Shown one piece after another: positions 36,592 through 47,213 of a stretch of 64,000 nt of DNA. Made by a program: the position numbers and the translations under genes. Numbering within the stretch: the stretch's first letter is position 1; each line of letters begins with the position of its first letter. Location of the stretch: positions 30,449,590 through 30,513,589 of the forward strand of contig NC_053153.1 in assembly GCF_016808335.1 (NCBI RefSeq), read 5' to 3'. Under the pieces are notes generated by a model that saw only the letters and a program-made list of their open reading frames with translations, ran no database searches and was not told where the DNA came from. The stretch is from Panicum virgatum. Its lineage: Eukaryota; Streptophyta; Magnoliopsida; Poales; Poaceae.

Positions 36592-36995
36592 CAATGTACA
36601 AAATAGCCCGCTATTGCCCGCTATTAGCTTTTTAGGAGATCTACCGCTACGCTATATAACATTTGTTCGCTATGTCTGCTAAAGGGGGTTTTACAGGATT
36701 TAGAGGTAATAAATGTCTGATATGTCCGCTAAAGATTTATTCAAAAAAAATAAAAAATCAATATAACTAGAGTGGATCATAGACAAAACAGCAGAGCCAT
36801 AGTTGGACAGTCAAGAGATGAGTTGAGTCTATTTTTAGAGTGTTAGACCAATGATTCTTCTAAATTTGTATGTAATTATTAATTATTTTATTATTCCGCT
36901 AAATGATTTAGCTTCCGCTGTAGTTTTCACTATAGCTTTTTTAGTTTTTTGGAAGTACTTCCGCTAAATATGTTAGCCTACTATTTTTTACATTG
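36592..36995. mobile_element. hAT-like MITE, about 404 bp
   Basis: The left end CAATGTACAAAATAGCCCGC mirrors the right end read on the minus strand (CAATGTAAAAAATAGTAGGC). CCGCTA words recur inside both ends, as in hAT-type elements. It is non-coding. A clean 8-bp target duplication is not visible. It starts one base after the Helitron CTAG. Confidence 0.5.
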
Positions 36996-37090
36996 GTTAA
37001 TACCACCCCTCTCCCAGTCTCCCATCATTCACGCAAGGCATACGAGCGCCCCTGTTTCTCTCGGCATCGTTTCCAACAATCCCCCACTAA

Positions 37091-37473
37091 ATGGCTACTC
37101 CATCTCTTTCCTTCCTCCTTCTCTTCTGCCTGCCAATAGTCCTGGCAACGGCTAGACCCGCTGATAAAAGTTATCGGTATCCGTGTGAGTGTCCCCAAGT
37201 CCCAAGAGAGTGAGATTCACCTGCGTATGTACCTACACCAATTCCCCGCATGGCCAAACGTCACAAACCCTAACGAAGTAGGTGCCATAGCTTCGACCCA
37301 ACCTATTGGGTTTGGCACGATGCCACGATGTACGCTCACGACTGGTTTCTAACATTAGGACCCAATCCGAATGAAGTGATTGTTGCACGTGCACAAGGCT
37401 TCCATCTCCAATCTGGTCAAACCGCCACAAGTTGGTACACTTCTCATATTATAGTGTTCCAGGATGCCAGCAG
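37091..37473 (+). pseudogene. dirigent-like protein pseudogene, first exon
   Basis: The ATG at 37091 opens a signal peptide (MATPSLSFLLLFCLPIVLA) and then YPCECPQ; a short insertion gives a stop at 37211. In the next frame come EIHLRMYLHQF, NEVGAIASTQPIGFGTM, then another shift near 37320 and HDWFLTLGPNPNEVIVARAQ and GFHLQSGQTATSWYTSHIIV. The order (signal peptide, N-terminal strand, VARAQG, H-Q-G) matches dirigent proteins, which direct phenoxy-radical coupling in the apoplast. It ends at a good donor (CAG/GTAAGATG) at 37474; no second exon was recognised. Two frameshifts make it non-functional. Confidence 0.7.
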
Positions 37474-37524
37474 GTAAGATGCATGTTTTCTTTAATTACA
37501 TGCAACCTTGAGATCAACATACTA

Positions 37525-37638
37525 CTCCTTATGTCCCAATTTATTAGTTATTTTGGTTTTTCTACATAAATTAATTTTATTATGCATCTAAACATACTAT
37601 ATATCTATAGATGCATAGTAAAAATTAATTGAAGGGAG
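37525..37638. mobile_element. Stowaway-like MITE
   Basis: Starts CTCCTTATGTCCCAATTTATTAG and ends ATTGAAGGGAG, flanked by TA on both sides (37523-37524 and 37639-37640). The ends follow the CTCC(C)...GGGAG pattern of Tc1/Mariner-derived MITEs. Confidence 0.6.
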
Positions 37639-38359
37639 TATAATGTTGGGTTGGGTTGGGTTGAGGGGCGGGGGTATCATTCTTGTTGTTATTACCCCGT
37701 AATTTTCGGTTTTAGAAAACTAGTATTGATACACACACACGAAGTTTCACATACTACACACAGGGATTATGGGCATGTAGGATTATATTTCTTTAGGTAT
37801 TCTTGGATGAACTAGATCCTAAGCATTTGGGTCCCCAAGTTTCCCTTTCGAAACAGGCCTTTAGGATACAACTAATCTACTTATGTAAGCTGCGACCTGC
37901 AACGTTACGTTGTAACCCTTCTTCCTCGAGAAATGTTCACTTCCTAAACAGCTGTTTATCTTTTCCAACTGCCTTGAGGATAAAAGAGGAATGTGGTCGC
38001 TTCCTAGAGCCGTGTGGTCAGTGGCCACTTGAGAATGTTTGGCAACTTAATTTGATGGTCTAACATGCACTAGCTGACTAACAGTCCCCCCTTACAATTT
38101 ACTTGTGCCAAACGGTCTTTGTAAACATTTAGTTTTTTATGTTACAGTACACCTTAAACCATCTTAAATTCCCTTAGGAGGAGCAATACTATACTATTTC
38201 TCAATGGGTGCAGCTCTTCCAAGATATAGTAACTGATTACTGATATATTTTTTGAGATTACACAGTACAACTCAGACACTCACAACGCACGCACACTCGT
38301 CTCTATAAATACATGTATGCAAACTCTATCTCTATAAGCATCTTCGAAGACTGAAATCA
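37639..38359. other. intergenic stretch ending in an interrupted dispersed repeat
   Basis: No coding sequence was recognised to about 38245. From about 38250, GAGATTACACAGTACAAC, CACAACGCACGCACACTC and TATAAGCATCTTCGAAGACTG look like a common grass short repeat. It appears to resume at 42190 (CATATCCTCGAAATTGATGA, GTCACCACAGGC, GAACGTCGCC) after the CACTA insertion. A tRNA-derived SINE is possible but no promoter boxes were confirmed. Confidence 0.4.
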
Positions 38360-39944
38360 CACTACAAGAAATTATTTAATCTATGACGAAACAAATTCGT
38401 CATAAATTAATGAAAAAACGTCGCAAAACAATATCTATGACATTTTCATGACGATTTTGGATAACGTCATGAAATGAGCGTCACAGATTAAATTGATCGA
38501 CGTTTTTTGCGTAAGCGTCATAGATTAGCACGATCTATGACATTTCTAAACCATCACAACACAACCCGAAGCCCACTTAGTCCAACCCAAACCCAATATC
38601 TATGACAAAAATAAATGTCACAGATATTATCACAGATAACACCACGTGTTCAACCATCAATGACATGAATATTGACGTGGCATCCAATGTGGCCGACGAC
38701 GTGGGGGCTGATGTGGCATCCGACATGGCGGGTGATGATGACGTGTACATGTCAATGATGTGTAAAGTGGTACTGATGTGGCGGATGATGTGGCAGGTGA
38801 CATCAGCACCCCCAGCCCATTTCTGGATGGATCGAATTCTGCGTGGGCCACAAACTTGGGCCAAATATTTCTCAACCCACAATTAATTTCCAGCTAACCA
38901 ATTTCAGCACACAACTCATATAAACACTCAGCACAAAAATAATAGCATCACATGAATCACGTTTCCATTCAGCATGATATTAAATCAACAGATCACATAC
39001 ATTTTTTTTCCACTAGCATCACTTGCACAGCATCAGAAACAAAAAAAAAAGGTTTCAACATAATTGCAAACACAAGTACGCAGTTCCACGAGAAGCTATA
39101 ATTGACCTCCTAGCTCCTGCTAACTGGGGTGTGCTGTCGCCCCTCTCACCTTGTCCACTATCTCCATCTTTGCATAAACTAGAGAAAATATGGAGACAAA
39201 ATAAAGGTTGAGCATATGTAAATAAAGGAGACATGAGTCTCACTTGTTATTATCTGGATTCATGCACTATGACATAAGTTCATATCATAGGTAAACTGCA
39301 AAGATGATTCAAGTATTCAGTGATAGAATATACAACCTTAAAGTTAACAAGCTAATTTCAGATTAGATATATTATGCACTGATGCTAAAATGTTTATGCC
39401 ATTATTATCAATAAAGTTACACAACAATCAAGGGACCAAACAATAGTTTGAACGGCAATAACAAACAGGAGGATTACATCAAGAAAAAGAGAAATTAAGT
39501 GGAAAATGGAACTGCAGTTCTACACATAAATAAGATAATTGGACATTCATTTTGGGAAATAAATCAAGCAAGGTAGATATTATCGATGAAATGGAACCTC
39601 ATTCTACAGATGAATTAGATGATTAGCCATTCAGTTTTGGAAATGAAGCCAACAAGACAGCAACTATCCTGTATCTATCTAATGTACCTTTGGTTCTGCC
39701 CACTAGACATCCTGCGCCATTGTGGTCATGCTCCACCACCACGACTCTGCTATGGGGATGCAAATAGTTTAATACAAATCATTGCCGTTGTCCAAGCACA
39801 AACATGGTTACTAGTGTAAAATAATCACCAGTGCACCCACACATACATTTCATCGACCACCATGCATGCGTACCTTAACTGCTGCTGGTGGTGGTACCCT
39901 GCTCATTCGAGGTGCCTTGGTATCCTGCTCACCCGAGCTGCCTC

Positions 39945-40053
39945 AACCAGGGCTCCGCAATGCCGCCTTGAGCACCTGCCGGTGTAGTGGAAGAAGTGCA
40001 GGTCCCCGGGCCCCGTGTCCCCGATGAGGTGCTGGAGCTCCCGCCGGATGGAT
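39945..40053 (-). pseudogene. possible metacaspase fragment
   Basis: The minus-strand frame reads IRRELQHLIGDTGPGDLHFF then HYTGRCSRR. The pattern L..L......GDL.FFHY.G fits the p20 core of plant metacaspases (Cys proteases), where a catalytic His normally follows the Gly; here it is Arg. Only about 35 codons are recognisable. Alternative: chance resemblance. It lies upstream of nothing functional and beside the TSPO fragment in the same CACTA element. Confidence 0.35.
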
Positions 40054-40173
40054 CTGTGGAAGGGAGCAGTGGTGGGTCTGAGAGAGAGGGAGAGAGAGGC
40101 CTGCACACGGTGGAACATGAATAGCACACACGAGAGAACAGGACACATGAACAGGCGGGACGGAGGAGCGGGC

Positions 40174-40442
40174 TCAGATCTTGTTGTTGACGACAGCGAC
40201 AAGAACGGCCCAGGCGACGGCCGACTTGGCAAGGTCACCGGCGACGAGGTTCACGGCGTCGAACCCACGCGCGCACACCAAGGCGCCGGCGGCCATGCCC
40301 GCGCGCGCTGGGCCGTTGCCCAGCATGAGCGGCGCCCACGCCAGGACGCACGCCAGGACGCCGCGTAGGGGAGCAGCGTGGCGGCCGGGAGCACGTGCAG
40401 CCCGCCCTCCGCCCACGCCATCCACGCCACCACCGCCTCCGA
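40174..40442 (-). pseudogene. TSPO (translocator protein) 3' fragment captured by CACTA
   Basis: The minus strand reads VVAWMAWAEGGLHVLPAATL. After a one-base frame slip near 40372 it continues VLACVLAWAPLMLGNGPARA, FDAVNLVAGDLAKSAVAWAV and LVAVVNNKI, then a stop at 40174. This is the order of the last three membrane helices of plant TSPO/MBR proteins, including the WAEGG, AWxPL and NPIAGDL..AW-like blocks and the VN.K end. TSPO is a small five-helix membrane protein binding tetrapyrroles and sterols. The N-terminal helices are absent, with GC-rich untranslated-like DNA upstream. It is non-functional. Confidence 0.6.
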
Positions 40443-41659
40443 GCGAGCGAGAGAGTGAGAGAGGTCGACGGCGCTAGAGAGGGGGAAAGCCGAGCGCCCG
40501 GCGGCGCCAGGGGAGGCGGCAGGCGGGGAGGGGATAGGATTGAGAGGGAGCTGGAGAGTTAGGGTTTGGGTTGGGGATCCAACAGATTATATAGCCTGGG
40601 ACTACGATCACAACCATCAGATGGGCAATGAACGGTTGGAGATGGATGGGCCATTTGGGCCAAAATATTGTTTCATTCCTTCTCTACTTATTAATATTTT
40701 TCTCTACTACTAATTAATACACCGTAACTTGTAAATAATTACTTTATGTACACCTAATTATTTCTTTACATGTAATAGACAACATCTAAGTTTCCATGCA
40801 GAAATTTCAAGAATTTTTTAACAGATTTAGTATTTTTCTACCATTTAAATAAATTTTTGCATGCTTATTGAAAATAATTACTATTTGACCTACAAGTATC
40901 CCAAATAATACCTAAAAATATCGTAAAAATATATTTACAAAAATATATACAATTTTATCCTATATCCTAAAAATGGATGAATGATTCAAATGTTTGTTAG
41001 GGATAATTTAAACTTTTATGCACAAATTTATTGATAATAAAAATAATAATATCCAAATTCGGTTAGAAAATTCTACAAATTGATATTCCATTACATTTTA
41101 GGCCCATAAGATTGTCATAAAAGTTTCAAAAGTTTTTACAAAAGTTGAAAGTATACGTTATTCAGAAAATGGATAGGTCTCTTACATTGTTTCACACGAC
41201 TTAAGTCAAACTTTGAAGTTTCATACGACTCAAATCCTATATTGATCATATACTCCTTAAATGTGGACACATAAGTTTACAATAAAAAACTTAAATGACT
41301 TTGGTAAAGTGACACTATACAGTGTTCACAAATGGAAACATCTCTCATGTAGTTTCATATAATTCAACACAAACATTGAAGTTTTCATACATCTAAATAT
41401 ATTTTGATTCGGATGTACCTAAAAATTGGATGAAACTTCAGTTTTACCTTTGTAGGAGAAAATATGTAGTTAGTTTAGTGATTATTATGCAAGAAAATAT
41501 CTTCCTATTTCCTATTTTTACTTAACTAGAGTTAAACAACAATTTTTGGCACAAATCAGGAGGTATCTTGGTGGTAGACGTGCTCTAGAGTAAGCAGCAG
41601 GTACTGGATTCGATACCCCACTCACCCCCACGTTCCTTTTTTTAGATCAATTTGTGGAG

Positions 41660-41845
41660 GTGGAGTTGCTAGGCTGGGCCGAGTTGGGCCACGTCGGCCT
41701 TAGAGAAAGTTGGGCCGCGTCGGCCTTAGAGAGAAAAAAAATGATGCTGGGCGGCCGGTGAACCGAGTTGGGCCGCGTCGGCCTTAGAGAAAAAAAGAGG
41801 TGCTGGGCGGCCGAGTAACTGTGCTGGTGTGGGCTGGGTGACCTG
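41660..41845. repeat. short imperfect repeats in the CACTA interior
   Basis: GAGTTGGGCC(A/G)CGTCGGCC followed by TTAGAGA occurs three times (near 41681, 41709, 41767), the last two each followed by GTGCTGGGCGGCCG or ATGCTGGGCGGCCG. No function was recognised. Confidence 0.7.
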
Positions 41846-42234
41846 GCACTACTAACCAGGGAAGACAAATAAGTATAAAAGATCTAAATACCGTAGTTCA
41901 ATGGAAAGTTTAAAACATTTAGGTTAAGAGGTTCTAAGGTTGAGCTTTGCCATTTGCAACTTTTATTTTTTTTCCATTTCGTGACGAATTTGTTTACGTC
42001 ACGTTGTTCTGGACTTTAGTTTGCTGTTCATGACGAATTTGTTAAAATGTCGCAATGTTCTAGGCCGGACTATGACGAAATTTATAAAACGTCACGGTTT
42101 TTGGGCTTGATACCCATAACAGCGAATCCATGACGTTCTCTGAGAATGTCATGCAAAATCTGTCACAGATTAAATGATTTTTTGTAGTGTCAGCATATCC
42201 TCGAAATTGATGAGTCACCACAGGCATTTCGCTC

Positions 42235-42674
42235 TCAACGAGAACGTCGCCTACCATTGAAAGCACAACAAGCGACTAAGACATCTGTTTCCCCCGCTGC
42301 CTGTTCACGCGTCAATCCTGTTTCATGAATAAATTCCGCTGCATGTTGGTCTTCCTCCCTCGGCGGCACCAGGAGCGGCTCGGGTTCTTTTTGTTGTGTG
42401 CCTAGCAAAGGAATGGTCTTCCCACATTTCTTATTTTTCTGGTGGGCCTTTATTAGCGTGCGGTCGCAATCCAAGGATGTTTTTTTTTTTATCTTGGTGG
42501 GTTGCTCAAGCATACGTAGACCTTTGTTGCTACTTCTGGATCTACTGGCATCATCTTCTTTGGCGCTTTAGATATGAAATATTCTTTCACCTCGCGGGCC
42601 ACTTGCTCCCTCGTTTCCTCGTCAGTCATGAGATAAGGAAGGAATCGACCATTCATAAACCTATTTCCAACCAA
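42235..42674 (-). pseudogene. unrecognised minus-strand ORF remnants
   Basis: Two overlapping minus-strand frames, 42674-42489 (FMNGRFLPYLMTDEETREQV, EVKEYFISKAPKKMMPVDPE) and 42513-42235 (Lys-rich start, then PLLGTQQKEPEPLLVPPREE), look coding in composition. They may be one gene with a frameshift near 42500. No family was recognised; TE origin is likely from context. Confidence 0.3.
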
Positions 42675-43044
42675 AATGTGTTAATATGTTAGAGGATGCT
42701 AAAAATGACGCTGTGGGATGGATCTAACTTTTACTTGTGGTGCGGGGAGGAAAGGGATCTGAATTCATCTTTAATATTATCTGACTGAAACAGTTAGGGA
42801 ACCATTACAATTTTTTCTATTTATAATATTAAAAATTGTGTACGAAATTGTTACAAGGGCCGTATACGTAGGTCCAAACTCCAAAGAAAGAACCTAATAC
42901 ACATCATTTTTTTATTTTCTAGCTATAGCTGTAAAATTGTTTATTATTAAATGCTACTTGTAATACTTTTATGCATGGAACAGATTTGCGGGATCGACCC
43001 TTGAAGTGTTGGGGCTCATTCGCCCTAGGCCCACCCGTGGTCAG
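42675..43044. other. non-coding stretch
   Basis: AT-rich DNA with nothing recognised, ending in GTGGTCAG (43037-43044), the left target duplication of the hAT MITE. Confidence 0.5.
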
Positions 43045-43211
43045 CAGGGGCGGATACAGGAGGGGGGCTAGGGGGGCTCAAGCCCCCCTAAGCTCTCCTA
43101 ATTACACGTAAAATACTGTAGCAAGATCTCCAAATCACCATTAAATCTTCACACAAATCAATATCTCTATTGTTTCAGCCCCCCTTGCCTCCAATCCTGT
43201 ATCCGCCACTG
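43045..43211. mobile_element. hAT MITE, 167 bp, perfect 8-bp target duplication
   Basis: Starts CAGGGGCGGATACAGGA and ends, on the minus strand, CAGTGGCGGATACAGGA. GTGGTCAG flanks both sides (43037-43044 and 43212-43219). It has inner inverted GGGGGGCT / AGCCCCCC words and is non-coding. Its freshness suggests a fairly recent insertion. Confidence 0.85.
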
Positions 43212-43265
43212 GTGGTCAGTGGTCCATCATGGGTGGCACTGGAGCATTTACTAATGCACATGGTA

Positions 43266-44035
43266 TCTATAAAACCTATAAAATTAGTCCACACTAAGAG
43301 TCATTAATTCTATTTCTCTCAACATGCAAGCTATCCACGTCATCATCCACTAGAACCTTCTATTTATGTCTTCTACCGATTTTCTATGCACAACCGCAAG
43401 CCATCAATTCTAGCGCAAATGATTCCTCCACCACAACAAACACACCTGAAAGGAGCTAAAGAAAACCAAAGGCCGTCACTGCAATACGAAGAAACCCAAA
43501 TATCGTCACTCCACTCCACCTCTGGCATGCCCTGTCCTACTCGGCACGGCTGTAGCTAAGGGCACTGTCGACTTTATCTTCGGCAAAATGTCGCCGCCAT
43601 GCTGCAAGGCTGCAACCTTCATGCCCGCTGTCCGCTCCCCAACCATAGTAGCATCTAGAAAAAAGGAGATGAAAGGTCTTTGATGGTGTTTACGCTCATC
43701 TTTAGGGTGTTTGGTTTTCAATCTCCTTTTTTATAGTTTTCTGATGGGGAGCAAAAGAGGTGGGCAAAGGATAATGTAATAATAATAATACAAGGATAAG
43801 GATTAAAAGGGAGAAAAAGAAAAAGAAGAAAAAAAGAAAGGAGAAAAGGAAAAGGTAGAGAAAATAAACAAGAAAAAAATAAAATTAGAGAGACAAAGAA
43901 AAAATATAAACAAATAAAAAGAAAAAAATTGTCTCATACTTTACGAGTGCTATTTTGTCATTAATCATTTATTTAGCTAAAATAATCTTTCTTCTATGTC
44001 TCAAGTCCCGTAGCAACGCGCGGGGAATCACCTAG
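43266..44035 (+). mobile_element. small non-autonomous Helitron, about 770 bp
   Basis: The 3' end has the hairpin CCCGTAGCAACGCGCGGGG (about 44007-44024), then AATCACCTAG ending at 44035, followed by host T, a common grass Helitron terminus. The 5' end TCTATAAAACCTATAAAATTAG at 43266 follows an A, fitting A/T insertion. The interior holds a purine-rich tract (43790-43930) and no Rep/helicase. Confidence 0.65.
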
Positions 44036-44037
44036 TT

Positions 44038-44827
44038 ATCAACTATAAAGATGTCCAAAGTACCGTGAGTGGCATCATTGATAATGTTAGAGAGCTTGAT
44101 ATTCATATATTCTACACTCCGGAAACATCAGCAGAGGTATGTAAAACTCACTTCATCAGTTTTACACCTATCATCATTTAGTTCTAAGTTCCCTTTAACC
44201 CTTCGCTGAACCAAAAAAATTTAAAAACTATGAGAATAATAATCATAGTGGAGCTAGTAAAGCCAAATTTGTATGGCTATGTATCATATTCTTACTAATT
44301 TGTACAACCTATACTAGTAAGGCCTTGTTTGGATGGAAACCATGAGATAAAATTATATAAGAATACTTATAGTAGATATATCTTTACTTATTTCTAAAGC
44401 ACATAAATGCTTCCACCTTAATTTTTGGTTTTGTCCAACTTCTATCATTGACATGTGGGTCTAGGTCCATCCCATATTAGAGTGGGACCATCCTTGCTTC
44501 CACGACTCGATCACGTAAATCCCTACAAATTAATGCATGACTAACTATATTTATCATATCCTTATAAAGTTTTTGACCGTAGCAACCACGGGTATATTTG
44601 CTTAGTAGATTACAAAAATCTGGAATGCAGATTATAAACAGTCAGGTTGTTTGGATCAGTTGAATATATTATAAGGTGATTAGAGGGTTCTTTCTTTCTA
44701 TAATCCCAATATAACTGGATGGAGGGAGATAATAGGATTATAAGAATCTATAAATGGTTGGATTCTGTAACCTACACAAGAATCTGGATTGTCCGGATAG
44801 GCTATAGATTTTGTTGGGCCATTTTCA

Positions 44828-44858
<31 letters not shown>

Positions 44859-45098
44859 GCGCGCTCTTAAATTAGCAACCGATGTATAGGCAAGTAGTTT
44901 AAAAACTGTAGCTGCAAACTGTAAGTACCGAATTTATTATGACAAGCATTTACAGCTGTGCCATAGTGTTTGAAATTGAACATTTTCTAGTAGCTACCTT
45001 GATTATTCACATTAATGATCTATGTATATGATCTGTAAGATTTTCATTGATTTTACTTTGTTCTATATATACAGGTTAAATTCGCAGCGGTTATTTGA
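44038..45098 (+). pseudogene. two exon-like segments of an unrecognised gene
   Basis: 44038-44136 is open (INYKDVQSTVSGIIDNVREL, DIHIFYTPETSAE) and ends at a good donor (GAG/GTATGT). 45075-45098 follows an acceptor (TATACAG) in the same phase and gives VKFAAVI and a stop. The intron (44137-45074) contains a C homopolymer (44829-44858). The first segment begins two bases after the Helitron 3' end, so the gene may have been cut by it. I do not recognise the protein. It could be the 3' end of a broken host gene. Confidence 0.35.
44829..44868. repeat. poly-C tract followed by GCGCGC
   Basis: About 30 consecutive C, then GCGCGCT. Length is likely unreliable in sequencing. Confidence 0.9.
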
Positions 45099-45304
45099 AG
45101 TTCAACTGGTTATACCAAATAATGATATCACAAAACTGCTATGGAGAATTTGTTAAAGTATTGATTAGGTTGATAATTTGAAGAAAATAATGTGTCCGTG
45201 GAAGGTTGCGGTGTGCTTGTTTGCCGTACCTTATGCTGTATGCCAGTTAGATGTCGTGGCAAACTTTCTGTTTCCCATGTCAAATAATAGCTGTATGCCA
45301 GTTA

Positions 45305-47202
45305 CTTTTTTTTTGAACAAACGGCACTCGACGAGTGTGTTTCTATTAATATAGCAGAAAATACAAGACTACGGCCCTGGGAGGCCATAGGCAGGGAAAC
45401 AGAAAAGAAAAGAAAAGAAAAAAGCAACTATACTCACCCGGTTGGATTGTGACATCAACGCGGGGTACCACTCATATCCACCCATCGGCGTCAGCCCCAC
45501 ACATGAAGACGACAGCGGAGAGAAACGAACCGCATCTCCGACCCACGTACCACACCCTTGCAGTCATCGAGACTCCGACGTGATCCGGCGCTGGTGAAGG
45601 AACAATGGAGGCTGACGCCTTCATTGGGCGTTGCAACAAAGGAGGACCTATCCGACGGGATGAGAAATACCGAGTCCGAGCAAACCAAACGCGCGGGGGC
45701 CTCGCCGCATCCGCCGTTGGACGCCTCCTCTCTCGTGCGCAGGGGGCTCGCCAATCCCGCCACAACTCCATGCTCGAACTCGTTCCTTAAGTTGCTGTCG
45801 AGATAGCGAGCATAGCCGCCCTGCCTCCAAGGAACTTTACCAGAACAACAGACCGTCGCCGTGGTCTCAACTTCAACACGTAACCTTCTCCCGCACGAAG
45901 CCGCCGCAGATCAAGGTTGTCACCTGTGCCGTCTTCCAACGTTGTACTGCACCGAATAGGCTCAGCCATGCTGACCTACTCGCCGCGTTCCGCTACAGGC
46001 CGAGTCGTCTCCCGATGCCGTTGCCACAAGCGCCGTCCTCCAGACGCTGTCCCACACCGAACCGACAATTGCGAAGGAACGTCGGCCGCCGTGGTCCGCT
46101 GCGAGCAGCCGAGCGACACCCAGGCGACGACCCTTGATCACCAATAGATAGCCGCCTTGACGTGTGGTAGTCACACCCTTTAGCTTGTCCCACTATGGAG
46201 TTGCCAGCACCGGTCGAGGCCGCCAAAGACAGTGGGCCGGCCAAGCTGCAAACCGAGCGGGTCTCAAGAGACAACGCCTCCAAGGAGGGTACGACGCCAA
46301 AGGCGCCGCCGTTGCTCGTCTAGAACTAGACAGGGTTTTCACCCAGAGACCTCGTGCAGCAGGAATGAAGCTCCAAAAAGACGCCCCCAACAGGGAAAGC
46401 GACGTCCGAGAACGTCGCCGTCAGAAGGCTTTCGCCCGGAGCATTCATCCCTGTTGCACGCGCGCGATGTAGGAAACAGCACCACCGTCCCAGCCATCCC
46501 AACCGGGCAACGCCTCCGCCGCACCCCACGAGTCATTGTGCAGCAATGTCGCTCCTCTGTCGTCCCGCTCCACCACCGGCCGACGTGCAGCTCCCTCCGC
46601 CGGCCGCGCGCTTCGCCGGCCACGCGCCCAACATGGCTTCCGCCGGCCGCTCGCCTCGCCGGTCGCACGCCCAGCACGGCCTCCGCCGGCCTCGCGCGCA
46701 GGGCCTTCCGCCAGCCGCACCTCTCCGGCCGAGCACCTCGCCTCGCCGCACACCTCCGCCGACCGCATGCCTCGCCGCACCCAGGGCCTCCTCCGCCGGC
46801 CTCATGCTCCGCCGGCCGCAGACCTCGCCGGTCCACGCGCCGCGCCCGCCGCCCTGACCGAAGCCGTGCCCAGCTCCACCGCTGGGCGACAGATCCAGCC
46901 ACTGGCAAGCCGGATCCGGGGGTGGAGAGGCCGGATCCGGCCGCGCACGCCGCCGTCGTCGCGAGCTAGTCGCCGTCGTCCCCCCTTTCGATGGCGTCCG
47001 CGCCGGCCATCTGTTTCAAGGGGGAGGAAGGGAAGGAAGGGATGGGATGCTCCCCGCCGCCGCCATCCTGGGGTCCGGCCGGACTTCCGGCGTCGCCCTC
47101 CGGCGGTGGCGAGGTGGGGAGGAGGGGGCGGCGACTGCCGGGGGAGGGGGTCGCCGCCCGAGTCGCCCTATGCGGGGGACGACGCAGGGGCCTGTCCTAT
47201 GC
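45305..47202 (-). mobile_element. non-LTR-type (poly(A)-tailed) insertion, minus strand, about 1.9 kb
   Basis: TATGCCAGTTAC occurs at 45294-45305 and again near 47200-47211, bracketing the segment; a 12-bp variable duplication is typical of target-primed insertion. On the minus strand the segment ends TCGAGTGCCGTTTGTTCAAAAAAAA, i.e. a poly(A) tail at the left edge. The interior (45480-47190) is strongly GC-rich, with open frames in all phases and no RT or endonuclease motif. It is either a 5'-truncated or non-autonomous LINE/SINE-like element or a retrocopied transcript. The Pro/Arg-rich ORFs inside look compositional. Confidence 0.6.
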
Positions 47203-47213
47203 CAGTTACTTGT

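Larger units (their letters stand above)
38360..42189. mobile_element. complete CACTA-type element, non-autonomous, 3.83 kb
   Basis: The left end CACTACAAGAAATTATTTAA and the right end read on the minus strand (CACTACAAAAAATCATTTAA) are near-perfect inverted repeats. Both are flanked by the 3-bp duplication TCA (38357-38359 and 42190-42192), as CACTA elements require. Subterminal regions repeat ATGACG / CGTCA words in both orientations (38380-38560 and 41975-42160). No transposase is present. The interior carries gene fragments at 39945-40053 and 40174-40442 and AT-rich filler (40680-41560). Confidence 0.9.

Noticed and set aside
38250..42260. A confirmed tRNA-derived SINE split by the CACTA element
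   Set aside because: The two flanks read like one grass repeat, but I could not identify A and B promoter boxes, so it is not called a SINE.
46232..46969. 245-codon Pro/Arg-rich plus-strand ORF
   Set aside because: It lies in a strongly GC-rich segment where all frames are open on both strands. No domain is visible and it is antisense to the poly(A)-tailed insertion.
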